Source of the DNA: Arenimonas caeni | Lineage (GTDB): Bacteria > Pseudomonadota > Gammaproteobacteria > Xanthomonadales > Xanthomonadaceae | DNA: 64,000 nucleotides | Reading direction: 5' to 3' | NCBI RefSeq assembly: GCF_003024235.1 | Contig: NZ_KZ679088.1 | Coordinates: 1 to 64,000 of the forward strand | Part shown: positions 21,122-30,380 of the stretch, in pieces | Numbering within the stretch: the stretch's first letter is position 1 | How the letters are laid out: each line of letters starts with the position of its first letter | Position numbers and translations under genes: made by a program | The notes under the pieces: generated by a model | What the model saw: the letters and a program-made list of their open reading frames with translations, nothing else | What the model was told of the DNA's origin: nothing | Databases searched by the model: none

Positions 21122-21550
21122 ATGGACGACCCGTTCCGCCAGCGGCCGGGCGTCGAGGCCCTCAATGCCCTGTTGCCCGGCACCGCGCCGGGCAACCTGG
21201 GCATCGTGCTGACCGAGCACGGCCCGGATTTCCTGCGCGGCACCATGCCGGTGGACGCGCGCACCAAACAGCCCTTCGGCCTGCTGCACGGCGGGTCCTC
21301 GGTGCTGCTGGCCGAAACCCTGGCCAGCCTCGGCGGCTACCTGTGCCTGGATCCGGCCGCCGGCCAGCAGCTGGCCGGCCTGGAGATCAACGCCAACCAC
21401 CTGCGCGCCGTCACCGAAGGCACGGTGACCGGCACCGCGCGGCCGATCCACGTCGGCCGCGCCACTCAGGTCTGGGAGATCCGCATCGAGGACGGGCGCG
21501 GCCGGCTGGCCTGCATCGCCCGCATGACCGGCGCCGTCATCCGCGCCTGA
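21122..21550 (+). CDS. Hotdog-fold thioesterase, PaaI/YdiI type
   Basis: A 142-residue acyl-CoA thioesterase. The hotdog helix carries HGGSSVLLAETLAS, whose His-Gly-Gly and Glu form the active site in the YdiI/EntH group. The length is typical. It is near lipid genes (acyltransferase next, YheT hydrolase after), so a role in trimming acyl-CoA is plausible, but the substrate cannot be read from the sequence. Confidence 0.85.
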   Translation: MDDPFRQRPGVEALNALLPGTAPGNLGIVLTEHGPDFLRGTMPVDARTKQPFGLLHGGSSVLLAETLASLGGYLCLDPAAGQQLAGLEINANHLRAVTEGTVTGTARPIHVGRATQVWEIRIEDGRGRLACIARMTGAVIRA

Positions 21551-21608
21551 AACCTGCGTACCGCGGCGTCGGGTGTTTCCCGTCGCGCGCTGTTGCACAA
21601 TGCGCGCA

Positions 21609-22400
21609 ATGTCCACACTCACCGAAGCGGCCCGCCCGTCCCGCGACTGGCGTCGTCCGCTGCGCTACCTCTGGCGTCTTCCGCTGCTGCTGCTGCACCT
21701 GCTGGTGTCGCTGCCGGTCACGCTGTTGCTGATCAACCCGCTCAGCGCGCGCATCGCGCCGGGCGGCGAGCGGCTCGACCACCGGGCCATCCGGCTCTGG
21801 TCGGCCGGGCTGATGCGCATCTTCGGCTTCCGCCTGCGTCGCTACGGCACGCCGCTGCCGGGCGCGGTGATGTTCGTGGCCAACCACGTCAGCTGGATCG
21901 ACATCGAACTGATGCACAGCCAGCGCATGATGGGCTTCGTGGCCAAGGCCGAGATCGCGCGCTGGCCGCTGGTGGGCTGGCTGGCCAGCCGCGGCGGCAC
22001 CATCTACCACCACCGCGGCAGCAACGACTCGCTGCACGGCGTGATGCACCAGATGGTGCAGCGCCTGGAGTCGGGCCAGGCCGTGGGCGTGTTCCCCGAG
22101 GGCCGCACCACCCGCGGCGACGCCATCGGCGTCTTCCACGCGCGCATCTTCCAGCCGGCCGTGCTGGCCGGCGTGCCGGCGCAGCCGGTGGCGCTCAAGT
22201 ACGGCCAGCGCGGCAACGCCCAGACCATCGTCGCCTTCGGCGAGCGCGAGAGCTTCTTCGCCAACTTCGTGCGCCTGCTCGGCGAGCCCGGCCGGGTGGC
22301 CGAAGTGCACTTCCTCGAGCCGGTGGCGGCCAGCGAGGACGGTCGCCGGCGCATGGCCGAGACCTGCCGCGAGCGCATCGCCGCGGCGATGGCGGGCTGA
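21609..22400 (+). CDS. 1-acyl-sn-glycerol-3-phosphate acyltransferase-like protein
   Basis: A 263-residue PlsC-domain enzyme that acylates lysophosphatidate or a related lysolipid at the inner membrane. One or two membrane helices lie near residues 24-44. The catalytic motif is NHVSWID, and the phosphate-binding motif is FPEGRTTRG. ATG 21609 (MSTLTEA) is preferred; ATG 21600 is in frame. It is followed six bases on by the YheT gene, so the two are co-transcribed. Confidence 0.87.
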   Translation: MSTLTEAARPSRDWRRPLRYLWRLPLLLLHLLVSLPVTLLLINPLSARIAPGGERLDHRAIRLWSAGLMRIFGFRLRRYGTPLPGAVMFVANHVSWIDIELMHSQRMMGFVAKAEIARWPLVGWLASRGGTIYHHRGSNDSLHGVMHQMVQRLESGQAVGVFPEGRTTRGDAIGVFHARIFQPAVLAGVPAQPVALKYGQRGNAQTIVAFGERESFFANFVRLLGEPGRVAEVHFLEPVAASEDGRRRMAETCRERIAAAMAG

Positions 22401-22406
22401 GCGACG

Positions 22407-23435
22407 GTGGTGCACCGGGCCGACTTCCGCCCGCCGCGCTGGCTGCGCAACCCGCACCTGCAGTCGGTGCTCAGCTCGCTGCCGCCGCGTCGCGCCGCCG
22501 GCGAACGGGCGCTGCGACGGCTCGGCGCGGTCACCACCGAACACGTGGTGGAGGTCGACGGCGGCGTGCGCCTGCAGGGCTTCCACAGCGTCGTGCCCGG
22601 CACCGAGCCGCGCGGCCTGGTGCTGCTGCTGCACGGCTGGGAGGGCAGCACCGAGTCGGGCTACATGCGCCACAGCGCCGCCACCCTGCTGGCGCGCGGC
22701 TTCGAAGTGTTCCGGCTCAACTTCCGCGACCACGGCGACACCCACCACCTCAACGAAGGGCTGTTCCACTCCTGCCGGCTGGCCGAGGTGGTGGAGGCGG
22801 CGCTGGAAGTGTCGCGGCGTTTCCCGTCCCGGCCGATGCTGGCCGCGGGCTTCTCGCTGGGCGGCAACTTCGCCCTGCGCCTGGCGCTGGCGGCGCCGGC
22901 GGCGGGGCTGCCGCTGGTGCATGCGGCGGCGGTGTGCCCGGCGGTTGATCCGGCCGCCGTGCTCGAGGCGCTCGAGTCCGGGCCGCGCTTCTACCACTGG
23001 TACTTCATGCGCAAGTGGCGGCGCTCGCTGCTGCGCAAGCGCGAGCTGTTCCCCGGACTGCACGACTTCGGCGACGAAGTGATGGCGTTCGACATGCGCG
23101 GCCTGACCGACTGGATGGTGCGCCGGTACACCCGCCTGGCCGGCATCCAGGACTATTTCGACGGTTATTCCGTGTCCGGCGGCCGCCTGGCGGCGCTGCA
23201 GGTGCCGGTGAGCGTGCTGGCCGCGGCCGACGACCCGGTGATCCCGGTGGCGGGCTTCCCGGGGCTGGGGCTGCCGGCGCATTCACGCCTGGAGATTGCC
23301 GAATTCGGCGGCCACTGCGGGTTCCTCGAGGGCCTGCACCTGGGCGGTTTCGGCGAGCGCTGGGTGGCCGAGCGGCTGGAAACGGCGGCCGGGGCGGGCG
23401 CGCGCGCTACAATCCCGAATTCCCAGACTGCCTGA
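22407..23435 (+). CDS. YheT-family alpha/beta hydrolase
   Basis: A 342-residue hydrolase with the N-terminal signature of YheT (PPRWLRNPHLQSVLSSLPPR). The oxyanion-hole segment is LLLHGWEGS, the nucleophile Ser lies in AAGFSLGGNFA, and the catalytic His in EFGGHCGF. The predicted start is GTG 22407, with GTG 22410 adjacent. The substrate in bacteria is not settled; esterase activity is expected. The pairing with a lysophospholipid acyltransferase suggests lipid metabolism. Confidence 0.82.
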   Translation: MVHRADFRPPRWLRNPHLQSVLSSLPPRRAAGERALRRLGAVTTEHVVEVDGGVRLQGFHSVVPGTEPRGLVLLLHGWEGSTESGYMRHSAATLLARGFEVFRLNFRDHGDTHHLNEGLFHSCRLAEVVEAALEVSRRFPSRPMLAAGFSLGGNFALRLALAAPAAGLPLVHAAAVCPAVDPAAVLEALESGPRFYHWYFMRKWRRSLLRKRELFPGLHDFGDEVMAFDMRGLTDWMVRRYTRLAGIQDYFDGYSVSGGRLAALQVPVSVLAAADDPVIPVAGFPGLGLPAHSRLEIAEFGGHCGFLEGLHLGGFGERWVAERLETAAGAGARATIPNSQTA

Positions 23436-23444
23436 AGCTTGCCG

Positions 23445-25367
23445 ATGTCCATCGAAACCACCGAGGCCCTCAAGAGCGGCGACGTCGCCGCCGCCCTGGC
23501 CGCCGCCCGCCGCGCCGTCGCCAAACAGCCCGAAGACGCGCAGGCGCATTACCTGCTGGGCGTGAGCCTGCAGCGCAGCGGCGACCTGCGTGGCGCCGAG
23601 GAGGCGTTTGAGCAGGCCATCGCGCTGGCCCCGGAGAACGCCGAATATCCCTTCGCCCTGGCCACCCTGGCCCTGGCCCGCGGCGCGATGGACAAGGCCG
23701 AGACCAACGCCCGGCTCGCCACCGCCATCGATCCCAACCACCTGCCGGCCTACGTGCTGGCCGGCCAGGCCGCGCTGGCGCGGCGCGACCGCGACGAAGC
23801 CGAGGCCCGGCTCAGGCTGGCCCGGCGGGTCAACGAAGGCCATCCGCTGGTGATCCTGCTCGAGGGTTACCTGGCCCGGTTCGACAAGAACGAAGACCAG
23901 GCCATGCGCCTGTTCGCGGCCGCCGTGAAGGCTGCCCCGGACCTGCCGGCCGCCCAGGCCGCGCTCGGCCTGGGCTTCCTGTCCAGGGGCCAGTGGCCGT
24001 TCGCCGAGCAGGCGCTGGCCAATGCCCACCGCCTGTCGCCGGGCAATCTGTCGGTCAGCCGCGCGCTGCTCGATGCCCTGCGCCGCCAGGGCAAGCTGGC
24101 CGAAAGCCTGGCTCTGGTCGAGGAACTGCAGGGCCGGCTGCCGGGTGATGCCGGCCTGCGCCTGGCCCGTGCCGAACTGCTGGTGGCCCTCGGCCGCGGC
24201 AACGAGGCCCTGGAAGACATGGAGGCGATGGTCGCGGAGCACCCGACCGATCCGCAGGTGCTGGGCATCACGCTCGAACTGATGCGCCTGGCCGGGCGCG
24301 CCGCCGAGGGCCTGGCGCTGGTGGAAGCCGCGCTGGCCAGCGCCCCCACCGACGATCGCCTCTGGGCCCTGCGCGGCCGCATCGGCGGCACCATGGGCGA
24401 AGACCCCAAGCTGGTGCTCGACCGCTGGATCGAGGCCATTCCGGGCAGCCCCGCCGCCTGGGAGCAGCTGACCCAGTTCCATGACACTGCCGGGCAGGCC
24501 GAGGCCGCGCTCGATGCCGCCCGCCGCGGCCTGGCCATCGTGCCCGGCCTGCCCGTGGCCAGCGTGGTGGTGGCCCGTTCGCTCATCGACACCGACCCGG
24601 CGGCCGCCCTGGCCCAGCTCGAGGCGGTGCGCGTGCAGCCGGTCAGCGTGCACGCCACCCGCAGCGTGCTCGGCTGGCGTGCGCTGGCCCTCGACCGCCT
24701 GGGTCGCCACGACGAGGCCGCGCAGGTGCTGCGCGGCATCAGCCGCTACCCGGTGCCCGAGCACCAGCCGCTGCCGCAGCCGATCCCGGCCTCCGGTGAG
24801 CCGGGCCCGGCCGCGGGCACGGTGCTGTGGTCGCTGCCGGGCGTGCGGGTCGAGCCGATGCTGGTCGCCATCCGCGAATCGCTCGGCGAGCGCGTGCGCC
24901 CCGGCGCCGAGGCGCTGGCCACGGGCGACGCCACCGCCGTTGCCTTCCAGTCCTTCGTCGATGGCCAGGTCGTGCACCAGCTCGACGGCGCCACCTGGCT
25001 GGCGGTCGTCTGCGACCCGCGCGACGCCCTGCTCAACTGGCAGATGTTCGGCAGCACCCAGAACCTGCGCGCCGCGCCCGACCTGCGCAATTCCGCGCAG
25101 TGGCTGGTGGAGACGACCCAGGCCCTGCTCGACCTGGCCGCGCGTGAGCCGGCCCGGGTGCAGTTCCTGCGCCAGGACGGCGACACCGGTGCCGAGGCGG
25201 CCCGCGCCTCGCAGGTGCTGGGCGTGGACGTGGCGGCGACGGCCATCGCGGCGCCGGGCCAGACGCTGTTCCCGGCCGGCCACTGGCGCCACTACCGCCA
25301 GGCCCTGGCCGAGGAGTTCGCGATCCTCGCGCCGCTGGTCCAGGCCCTGGGCTACCCGGCGGACTGA
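23445..25367 (+). CDS. TPR protein with a C-terminal sulfotransferase-like domain
   Basis: A 640-residue protein. The first 400 or so residues are tandem tetratricopeptide repeats (for example HYLLGVSLQRSGDLRGAEEA). The C-terminal 200 residues resemble the TPR-sulfotransferase family: WLAVVCDPRDALLNWQMF reads like the 3'-phosphate-binding strand, and FPAGHWRHYRQAL like the usual GRWRRY motif. The family's N-terminal P-loop for the PAPS cofactor is not evident where expected, so the domain may be inactive or a protein-binding relic. ATG 23445 is preferred to TTG 23439. It ends 21 bases from the convergent uppP gene. Confidence 0.72.
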   Translation: MSIETTEALKSGDVAAALAAARRAVAKQPEDAQAHYLLGVSLQRSGDLRGAEEAFEQAIALAPENAEYPFALATLALARGAMDKAETNARLATAIDPNHLPAYVLAGQAALARRDRDEAEARLRLARRVNEGHPLVILLEGYLARFDKNEDQAMRLFAAAVKAAPDLPAAQAALGLGFLSRGQWPFAEQALANAHRLSPGNLSVSRALLDALRRQGKLAESLALVEELQGRLPGDAGLRLARAELLVALGRGNEALEDMEAMVAEHPTDPQVLGITLELMRLAGRAAEGLALVEAALASAPTDDRLWALRGRIGGTMGEDPKLVLDRWIEAIPGSPAAWEQLTQFHDTAGQAEAALDAARRGLAIVPGLPVASVVVARSLIDTDPAAALAQLEAVRVQPVSVHATRSVLGWRALALDRLGRHDEAAQVLRGISRYPVPEHQPLPQPIPASGEPGPAAGTVLWSLPGVRVEPMLVAIRESLGERVRPGAEALATGDATAVAFQSFVDGQVVHQLDGATWLAVVCDPRDALLNWQMFGSTQNLRAAPDLRNSAQWLVETTQALLDLAAREPARVQFLRQDGDTGAEAARASQVLGVDVAATAIAAPGQTLFPAGHWRHYRQALAEEFAILAPLVQALGYPAD

Positions 25368-25388
25368 GCCGCCGCGCCGGCCGCGGCC

Positions 25389-26183
25389 TCAGCCGCCGGC
25401 CGGCATACCCAGCAGCAGCGCCGCGCCCAGGCCGATGCGGTACCAGGCGAAGGGCGTGAAGCGGTGGCTGGCGATGTAGCCCAGCAGCCAGCGCACGGTG
25501 GCGAAACCCGTCACCGTCGCGGCCGCGAAGGCCACCGCCAGGCCGGCCCAATCCTCGTCGCCGGCCCCGCCCTCGAGCACGGTCTCGAGCAGGGCATAGC
25601 CGCTGGCCGCGAACATGGTGGGGATGCCCACCAGGAACACGAACTCGGCCGCCTTGGGCTTGCGGTTCAGGCCCAGCAGCATGGCCATGAAGATGGCCGC
25701 GGCCGAGCGCGAGGTGCCGGGGAAGACCCCGGCCAGCACCTGGGCCAGGCCCACGGCGATGGCGATCTTCCAGGTGACGGACTCGCTGGGCGGGCCGCGT
25801 TCGCCCAGGCGTTCGGCCACCAGCATCCAGGCGCCGCCGATCACCAGGGCCCAGGCCACCGGCGTCACGGTCTCGGGCAGTTCCCAGCCCAGCAGGCGCA
25901 CCGGCAGGCCGACCACGGCGGTCACCAGGAAGGCGACGGCGATCTTGAGCAGGTAGTCGCGTTCGGCGGCCGCGCCCCAGCCGGTGGCCAGCTGCCACAG
26001 GCGCTCGCGGTAGACCAGGGTGATGGCGAGGATGGCGCCGGCCTGGATGCTGATGTTGAACAGGTCCGAGCGCTGGCCGAGCCAGTGCTGGGCGATCAGC
26101 AGGTGGCCGGTGCTGGAGATCGGCAGGAACTCGGTCAGGCCCTCGATGATGCCGAGCAGCAGGGCGGTGAACAGGTCGGTCAC
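25389..26183 (-). CDS. uppP: Undecaprenyl-diphosphatase UppP (BacA)
   Basis: Integral inner-membrane enzyme that recycles undecaprenyl diphosphate to the monophosphate for peptidoglycan and O-antigen synthesis and confers bacitracin resistance. The family motifs are complete: [18 protein letters not shown] at the N-terminus and FPGTSRSA in the second repeat. I place the start at GTG 26183 because family members begin just before this motif; an ATG at 26216 would add eleven residues. The length (264 or 275 residues) is normal. Confidence 0.92.
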   Translation of the reverse strand: MTDLFTALLLGIIEGLTEFLPISSTGHLLIAQHWLGQRSDLFNISIQAGAILAITLVYRERLWQLATGWGAAAERDYLLKIAVAFLVTAVVGLPVRLLGWELPETVTPVAWALVIGGAWMLVAERLGERGPPSESVTWKIAIAVGLAQVLAGVFPGTSRSAAAIFMAMLLGLNRKPKAAEFVFLVGIPTMFAASGYALLETVLEGGAGDEDWAGLAVAFAAATVTGFATVRWLLGYIASHRFTPFAWYRIGLGAALLLGMPAGG

Positions 26184-26263
26184 GGCGGTCCGTCGCGGGG
26201 AGTGGTCGGGAAGCATAGCCGGGCCGGCGCCGGGCCTGCTTGGGTGGGCTTGCGGGAGGGCCC

Positions 26264-26305
26264 GGGGTCGGAGGTAATTTGCCCAGGCAAATTACCTCCG
26301 ACCCC
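26264..26305. repeat. GGGGTC hairpin repeat, family 2, copy 2
   Basis: Perfect 20-base arms at 26264-26283 and 26286-26305. The core is the same GGGGTCGGAGGTAATT as at 13146-13186 and 43396-43440, but the inner stem is TTTGCC/GGCAAA. It stands between divergent uppP and glnA, 14 bases before the first NtrC site. The rest of this gap of nearly 300 bases holds the glnA control region. Confidence 0.87.
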
Positions 26306-26318
26306 AATCGGAGAAGTC

Positions 26319-26333
26319 ACACCTTGTTGGTGC
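26319..26333. promoter_or_regulatory. NtrC binding site, distal
   Basis: The sequence ACACCTTGTTGGTGC fits the NtrC enhancer consensus GCAC-N7-GTGC with one base off. Its centre is about 128 bases upstream of the predicted sigma-54 start and 31 bases, three helical turns, from the proximal site. E. coli glnA has two strong NtrC sites with nearly the same spacing. Confidence 0.78.
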
Positions 26334-26349
26334 GAAACGGATATACAGC

Positions 26350-26364
26350 GCACCAAGTTAGTGC
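26350..26364. promoter_or_regulatory. NtrC binding site, proximal
   Basis: GCACCAAGTTAGTGC has perfect GCAC and GTGC half-sites separated by seven bases, as in the NtrC consensus. It is centred about 97 bases upstream of the predicted glnA transcription start. Together with the distal site it forms the paired enhancer on which NtrC oligomerises. Confidence 0.82.
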
Positions 26365-26426
26365 GAAGCAGCTGGCCCCGGCGCCCCGCCAGTCAATGGA
26401 ATCAAACACTTGCGCAACACCGGGCC

Positions 26427-26443
26427 TTGGCACGCCGCTTGCA
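26427..26443 (+). promoter_or_regulatory. Sigma-54 promoter of glnA
   Basis: TTGGCACGCCGCTTGCA matches the sigma-54 consensus TGGCAC-N5-TTGCA exactly, with GG at -24 and GC at -12 ten bases apart. Transcription should begin near 26454, about 27 bases before the glnA ATG. The paired NtrC sites upstream make nitrogen-controlled expression very likely. Confidence 0.9.
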
Positions 26444-26480
26444 ACCATCCAGACAGCCCAAACCCGCCGGAGCCCCCGCC

Positions 26481-27890
26481 ATGCCCTACAGCCACATCGA
26501 AAAACTCATCAAGGACCACGCCATCGAGTTCGTGGACCTGCGCTTCGCCGACATCCGCGGCGTGCATCACCACGTCACCTACCCGGTGTCGATCATGGAG
26601 CCGGCGCTGTTCGAGGACGGCAAGATGTTCGACGGCAGCTCGATCGCCGGCTGGAAGGGCATCAACGAGTCCGACATGGTGCTGCTGCCCGACCCGGACA
26701 CCGCGGTGATCGATCCGTTCACCGCCGACCCCACCCTGATCCTGGTCTGCGACGTGCTCGACCCGGCCACCATGCAGGGCTACGCGCGCTGCCCGCGCGG
26801 CATCGCCAGGCGCGCCGAGGCGTTCCTCAAGGCCAGCGGCATCGCCGACCAGGCCTTCTTCGGCCCCGAGCCCGAGTTCTTCATCTTCGACTCCGTGCGC
26901 TGGGCCAACGAGCAGGGCAACACCTTCTTCGAGATCGAATCCGAGGAAGCGCACTGGAACACCAAGAAGAAGTACGAAGGCGGCAACTCCGGCTATCGCC
27001 CGGGCCTGAAGGGCGGCTATTTCCCGGTGGCCCCGACCGACCAGCTGCACGACATCCGCGCCGAGATGTGCAAGCTGCTCGATGCCGCCGGCATCGAGGT
27101 CGAGGTGCACCACCACGAGGTGGCCAACGCCGGCCAGTGCGAGATCGGCGCCAAGTTCAACACGCTGGTGAAGAAGGCCGACGAGCTGTTCACGCTCAAG
27201 TACATCGTCAAGAACGTCGCCCACCGCAACGGCAAGACCGCCACCTTCATGCCCAAGCCGCTGGTCGGCGACAACGGCAGCGGCATGCACGTGCACCAGT
27301 CGCTGGCCAAGGGCGGCGTCAACCTGTTCAGCGGCGACGGCTACGGCGGCCTGAGCCAGGTGGCGCTGTGGTACATCGGCGGCATCTTCAAGCATGCGCG
27401 CGCCATCAACGCCTTCTCCAACGCGGGCACCAACAGCTACAAGCGCCTGGTGCCGGGCTTCGAAGCGCCGGTGATGCTGGCCTACTCGGCCTCCAACCGC
27501 TCGGCGAGCTGCCGCATCCCCTACGTGTCGAACCCGAAGGCGCGCCGCATCGAAATGCGCTTCCCGGACCCGATCCAGTCGGGCTACCTGACCTTCACCG
27601 CGCTGATGATGGCCGGCCTGGACGGCATCCGGAACAAGATCGACCCGGGTGCGCCGAGCGACAAGGACCTCTACGACCTGCCGCCGGAGGAAGAGAAGAA
27701 CATCCCGACCGTCTGCCACTCGCTCGACCAGGCCCTCGAGGCGCTGGACAAGGACCGCGAGTTCCTCAAGGCCGGCGGCGTGATGAGCGACGACTTCATC
27801 GACGCCTACATCGCCCTGAAGATGCAGGAAGTGACCAAGTTCCGCGCGGCCACGCACCCACTCGAGTACCAGATGTACTACCAGGTCTGA
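26481..27890 (+). CDS. glnA: Type I glutamine synthetase
   Basis: A 469-residue dodecameric enzyme that makes glutamine from glutamate, ammonia and ATP. The beta-grasp loop FDGSSIAGW is near residue 55, the metal-binding motif EPEFF near 132, and [16 protein letters not shown] carries the ATP/glutamate site. The adenylylation Tyr is present at about 398 in LYDLPPEE, so it is of the GlnE-regulated I-beta class. ATG 26481 has GGAG eight bases ahead and [10 protein letters not shown] fits the family N-terminus. Nitrogen control by NtrC and sigma-54 is read from the upstream region. A strong terminator follows. Confidence 0.97.
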   Translation: MPYSHIEKLIKDHAIEFVDLRFADIRGVHHHVTYPVSIMEPALFEDGKMFDGSSIAGWKGINESDMVLLPDPDTAVIDPFTADPTLILVCDVLDPATMQGYARCPRGIARRAEAFLKASGIADQAFFGPEPEFFIFDSVRWANEQGNTFFEIESEEAHWNTKKKYEGGNSGYRPGLKGGYFPVAPTDQLHDIRAEMCKLLDAAGIEVEVHHHEVANAGQCEIGAKFNTLVKKADELFTLKYIVKNVAHRNGKTATFMPKPLVGDNGSGMHVHQSLAKGGVNLFSGDGYGGLSQVALWYIGGIFKHARAINAFSNAGTNSYKRLVPGFEAPVMLAYSASNRSASCRIPYVSNPKARRIEMRFPDPIQSGYLTFTALMMAGLDGIRNKIDPGAPSDKDLYDLPPEEEKNIPTVCHSLDQALEALDKDREFLKAGGVMSDDFIDAYIALKMQEVTKFRAATHPLEYQMYYQV

Positions 27891-27918
27891 GCACCCGATC
27901 GCGTCGCGCGGCAAGCCA

Positions 27919-27950
27919 GCGGCCCGGGGAAACCCGGGCCGCTTTCTTTT
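27919..27950 (+). terminator. Rho-independent terminator of glnA
   Basis: A perfect 10-base GC stem (27919-27928 with 27933-27942) around a GAAA tetraloop is followed by TTTCTTTT. It begins 28 bases after the glnA stop codon. Confidence 0.93.
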
Positions 27951-28025
27951 CGCGGCTGACCCGATCCGGAACCGATTGCGTTTTACCGGTTAATGTCGCC
28001 CCGACACTCCGGACGGAAATCCTCG

Positions 28026-29369
28026 ATGGCCAAGCGGTTCCGCAAGTCCCTGTTCGCCGTGCTGGCGCTGCTCGTCGCCTACGTGCTCACCGTGCAGGTG
28101 CTGCGCGCGATCGCCTTCGGCGATCAGGAGCGCGCGGCGCTCGCGCTGATGGAGCCGGTGCCGCCGCCGCCGCCGGGCAGCAGCGGTTTCAAGTACCTTG
28201 GCCTGCACCAGTTCGAGATACCGGTCGACGAGCTCGACGCCGCGCTGGCGCGCGACCTCGCGGCCTACCGCGAATGGCATGCCGGCGCCGCCGACCGGAT
28301 GGCCCTGTCCGGCGAATCCACCGCCACCTGGCGTTCGCCGCTGCTCGACGAGTACCCGGCCCGCGCGCCGGTGGACCTGCCCGACGCCAGCTGCGGCCTG
28401 CGCGAACCCGACTGCATGGCGAAGCTGCGCGGCCACGAGCCTGCCGTGCGCGAGTGGCTGCAGTCCGAAGCCGTGCGCCTCGACTTCGCCCGGCGCGCAC
28501 TCGCCTCCGACCATCTCGCCAATCCCTACCCGCTGGCCGCCGATACGCCGCTGGCGGGCTTCCAGGCCCTGCGCCTGCCGCTCAACGCCGTCGCGCTGCA
28601 GGCGCTCGACGGCGACCTGCCGGGCGCGCTCGACGGCGCCTGCGGCCTGCTCGCCGATCTTCGCCGCCACTTCGCGCACGACAGCATGCTGATCGACAAG
28701 ATGGTGTTGGGTGCATTAACCGACGGTGCCGCCGGGCTCGTGCTGGCGATCCGCCGCGCCGATCCGGCCGCGCCGATGCCGGCGTCCTGCGCGCAGGCCC
28801 TGGCGCCGGTCGTGGCCGAACAGTACCTGGCCTGCGGCGCCTTCAGGCATGAGTTCGGCATGGTGGCCGAACTCTCGCGCCAGCTCGACGGCCGCGGCCG
28901 CGAGGGCATCCATCCCAAGCAGCTGGTGCTGCGCTGGACCCTGAGCAGCGAGCGCCTGTTGCGCGCCTGGAGCGCCAGCCACTTCGCGCCGATGTGCAGC
29001 GACGAGGGCAAGGCCGCCATCCTCGCCGGCGAGGTGCCCAAATCCGTTGGGCCGAGGCCGGACTACGTCTCGGTCGACTTCTGGGCCGCGCCCATCAGCC
29101 GCATCCTCGCCGACATCGCCGCGCCGGCCTACGACCAGTACCAGGAACGCCTGCTCGACCATGCCGCCACGCTGCGCCTGCACCAGGCCGCGATCGCCGC
29201 GCTTGCGGGCGAACTGGCCGTGGACGCGGTGCCGCAGGCCGCCGCCTCGCCCGGCTACGACATCCGGATCGAGGACGGCCACTGGGTGATGCCGCTGCGC
29301 CGCCAGCCCGGCACGGCCAGCCCCGACATCCGCATCGCCATCCCCGGGGAAGCCGCCCCGGCGCCCTGA
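28026..29369 (+). CDS. Hypothetical protein with N-terminal membrane anchor
   Basis: I do not recognise this 447-residue protein. One membrane helix at about residues 8-28 is followed by a short polyproline stretch (PVPPPPPG) and a long, mostly helical periplasmic domain with a few cysteines (DASCGLREPDC). No catalytic motif is evident. ATG 28026 is preferred because the helix then begins normally; ATG 27993 would add eleven residues. It stands alone after the glnA terminator. Confidence 0.72.
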   Translation: MAKRFRKSLFAVLALLVAYVLTVQVLRAIAFGDQERAALALMEPVPPPPPGSSGFKYLGLHQFEIPVDELDAALARDLAAYREWHAGAADRMALSGESTATWRSPLLDEYPARAPVDLPDASCGLREPDCMAKLRGHEPAVREWLQSEAVRLDFARRALASDHLANPYPLAADTPLAGFQALRLPLNAVALQALDGDLPGALDGACGLLADLRRHFAHDSMLIDKMVLGALTDGAAGLVLAIRRADPAAPMPASCAQALAPVVAEQYLACGAFRHEFGMVAELSRQLDGRGREGIHPKQLVLRWTLSSERLLRAWSASHFAPMCSDEGKAAILAGEVPKSVGPRPDYVSVDFWAAPISRILADIAAPAYDQYQERLLDHAATLRLHQAAIAALAGELAVDAVPQAAASPGYDIRIEDGHWVMPLRRQPGTASPDIRIAIPGEAAPAP

Positions 29370-29378
29370 GCCCGGGCT

Positions 29379-29700
29379 TCAGCCGCCCGGCGCCAGGCCC
29401 AGGTAGGCGCGGAACATCCGGGCCTGCTCGTCGACGAAGCGCTCGAGGCCGAGCGCCGGCGGCACGCGGCCCAGCATCACCGCGGTCTGGATCGTCTGCA
29501 GCGTGGTGAACAGGCCCAGCGACAGTGCCAGGCGCGGGTCGGGGTGCCGGATCTCGTCGGCGCGTTCCGACAGCCACTCGTGCATGGCGCCCATCACCTC
29601 GGCGGCGCGCGCCTCCTGCGGGCCGGGGTCGGGCGTCGGCCAGGAACCCGCGAAGTTTTTCCAGCTGCTGCGCATGCACGCGCTCGAGCACCAGCGGCAG
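29379..29700 (-). pseudogene. Remnant of a TetR-family regulator
   Basis: The last 85 or so codons (from EARAAEVMGAMHEW to FRAYLGLAPGG) look like the C-terminal ligand-binding helices of a TetR regulator. Upstream, the natural-looking continuation LPLVLERVHAQQLEKLRGFL is in another frame, so a single-base frameshift lies near 29625-29640. The DNA-binding N-terminal half is absent: the sequence beyond about 29700 belongs to the CPBP gene on the other strand. A sequencing error could explain the frameshift but not the missing half. The family call is by pattern and is tentative. Confidence 0.55.
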
Positions 29701-30339
29701 TTGATCGTCGCCACCGTCTTCCTGCTTGCCTGGCTGGGCCTGCCCCGGCTGGGCCTGTCCCTGGCCGGCCCGGTGGCCGTGGCCCTGGCGGCCGTGGCCG
29801 CCGTGGTCTGCGTCCGCCGCGGCGGCGAAGGCTGGGCCGCGCTGGGCCTGGCCGCGCCGGCACGCCCGCTGCGCCTGCTCTGGGTCGGCCCGGCCTACGC
29901 CGTGATCGGCTACCTCGCCGCCATCGCCGCCACCCTGCTGGCCACCCAGCTGCTGGGCTGGGCGCCAATGCAGTCGGGCAAGGTGGGCGCGGTGCAGGGC
30001 AACCTGCCGGCCCTGCTGGGCATGCTGGCCATCGCCTGGACCACGGCGGCGCTCGGCGAGGAGCTGTTGTTCCGCGGCTTCCTGCAGGGCCGCCTGCAGG
30101 CGCTGCTGGCCGGCCGCCGCGGCGCCGGCCTGCTGGCCGCGCTGGCGCAGGGCCTGGTGTTCGGCCTGGCGCACGCCTACCAGGGCGCCACCGGCATCCT
30201 GGTCACCGGCGTGCTCGGCCTGGTGTTCGGCCTGCTCTACCTGCGCTCGAAGTCGCTCTGGCCGCTGGTGATCGCCCATGGCCTGATCGACACGCTGAGC
30301 CTGGTGGCCCTGTACGCGGGCAAGCTGCCGGCGCAGTAA
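29674..30339 (+). CDS. CPBP-family intramembrane metalloprotease
   Basis: A 221-residue membrane protein of the CAAX-protease and bacteriocin-processing (CPBP, Abi) family. Motif 1 is GEELLFRGFL (EExxxR), motif 2 is FGLAHAY, and the final motif HGLIDTL supplies another His. About seven membrane helices are seen. ATG 29674 is the only good start, and its first nine or so codons overlap the antisense TetR remnant, which suggests that the 5' end was formed or truncated by rearrangement. Such proteins prenyl-process or degrade membrane substrates; this one's substrate is unknown. Confidence 0.83.
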   Translation: MHALEHQRQLIVATVFLLAWLGLPRLGLSLAGPVAVALAAVAAVVCVRRGGEGWAALGLAAPARPLRLLWVGPAYAVIGYLAAIAATLLATQLLGWAPMQSGKVGAVQGNLPALLGMLAIAWTTAALGEELLFRGFLQGRLQALLAGRRGAGLLAALAQGLVFGLAHAYQGATGILVTGVLGLVFGLLYLRSKSLWPLVIAHGLIDTLSLVALYAGKLPAQ

Positions 30340-30380
30340 GCAGCCGACCCAAGGGCGGGGCTTTGGCCGATACTGGGGCC

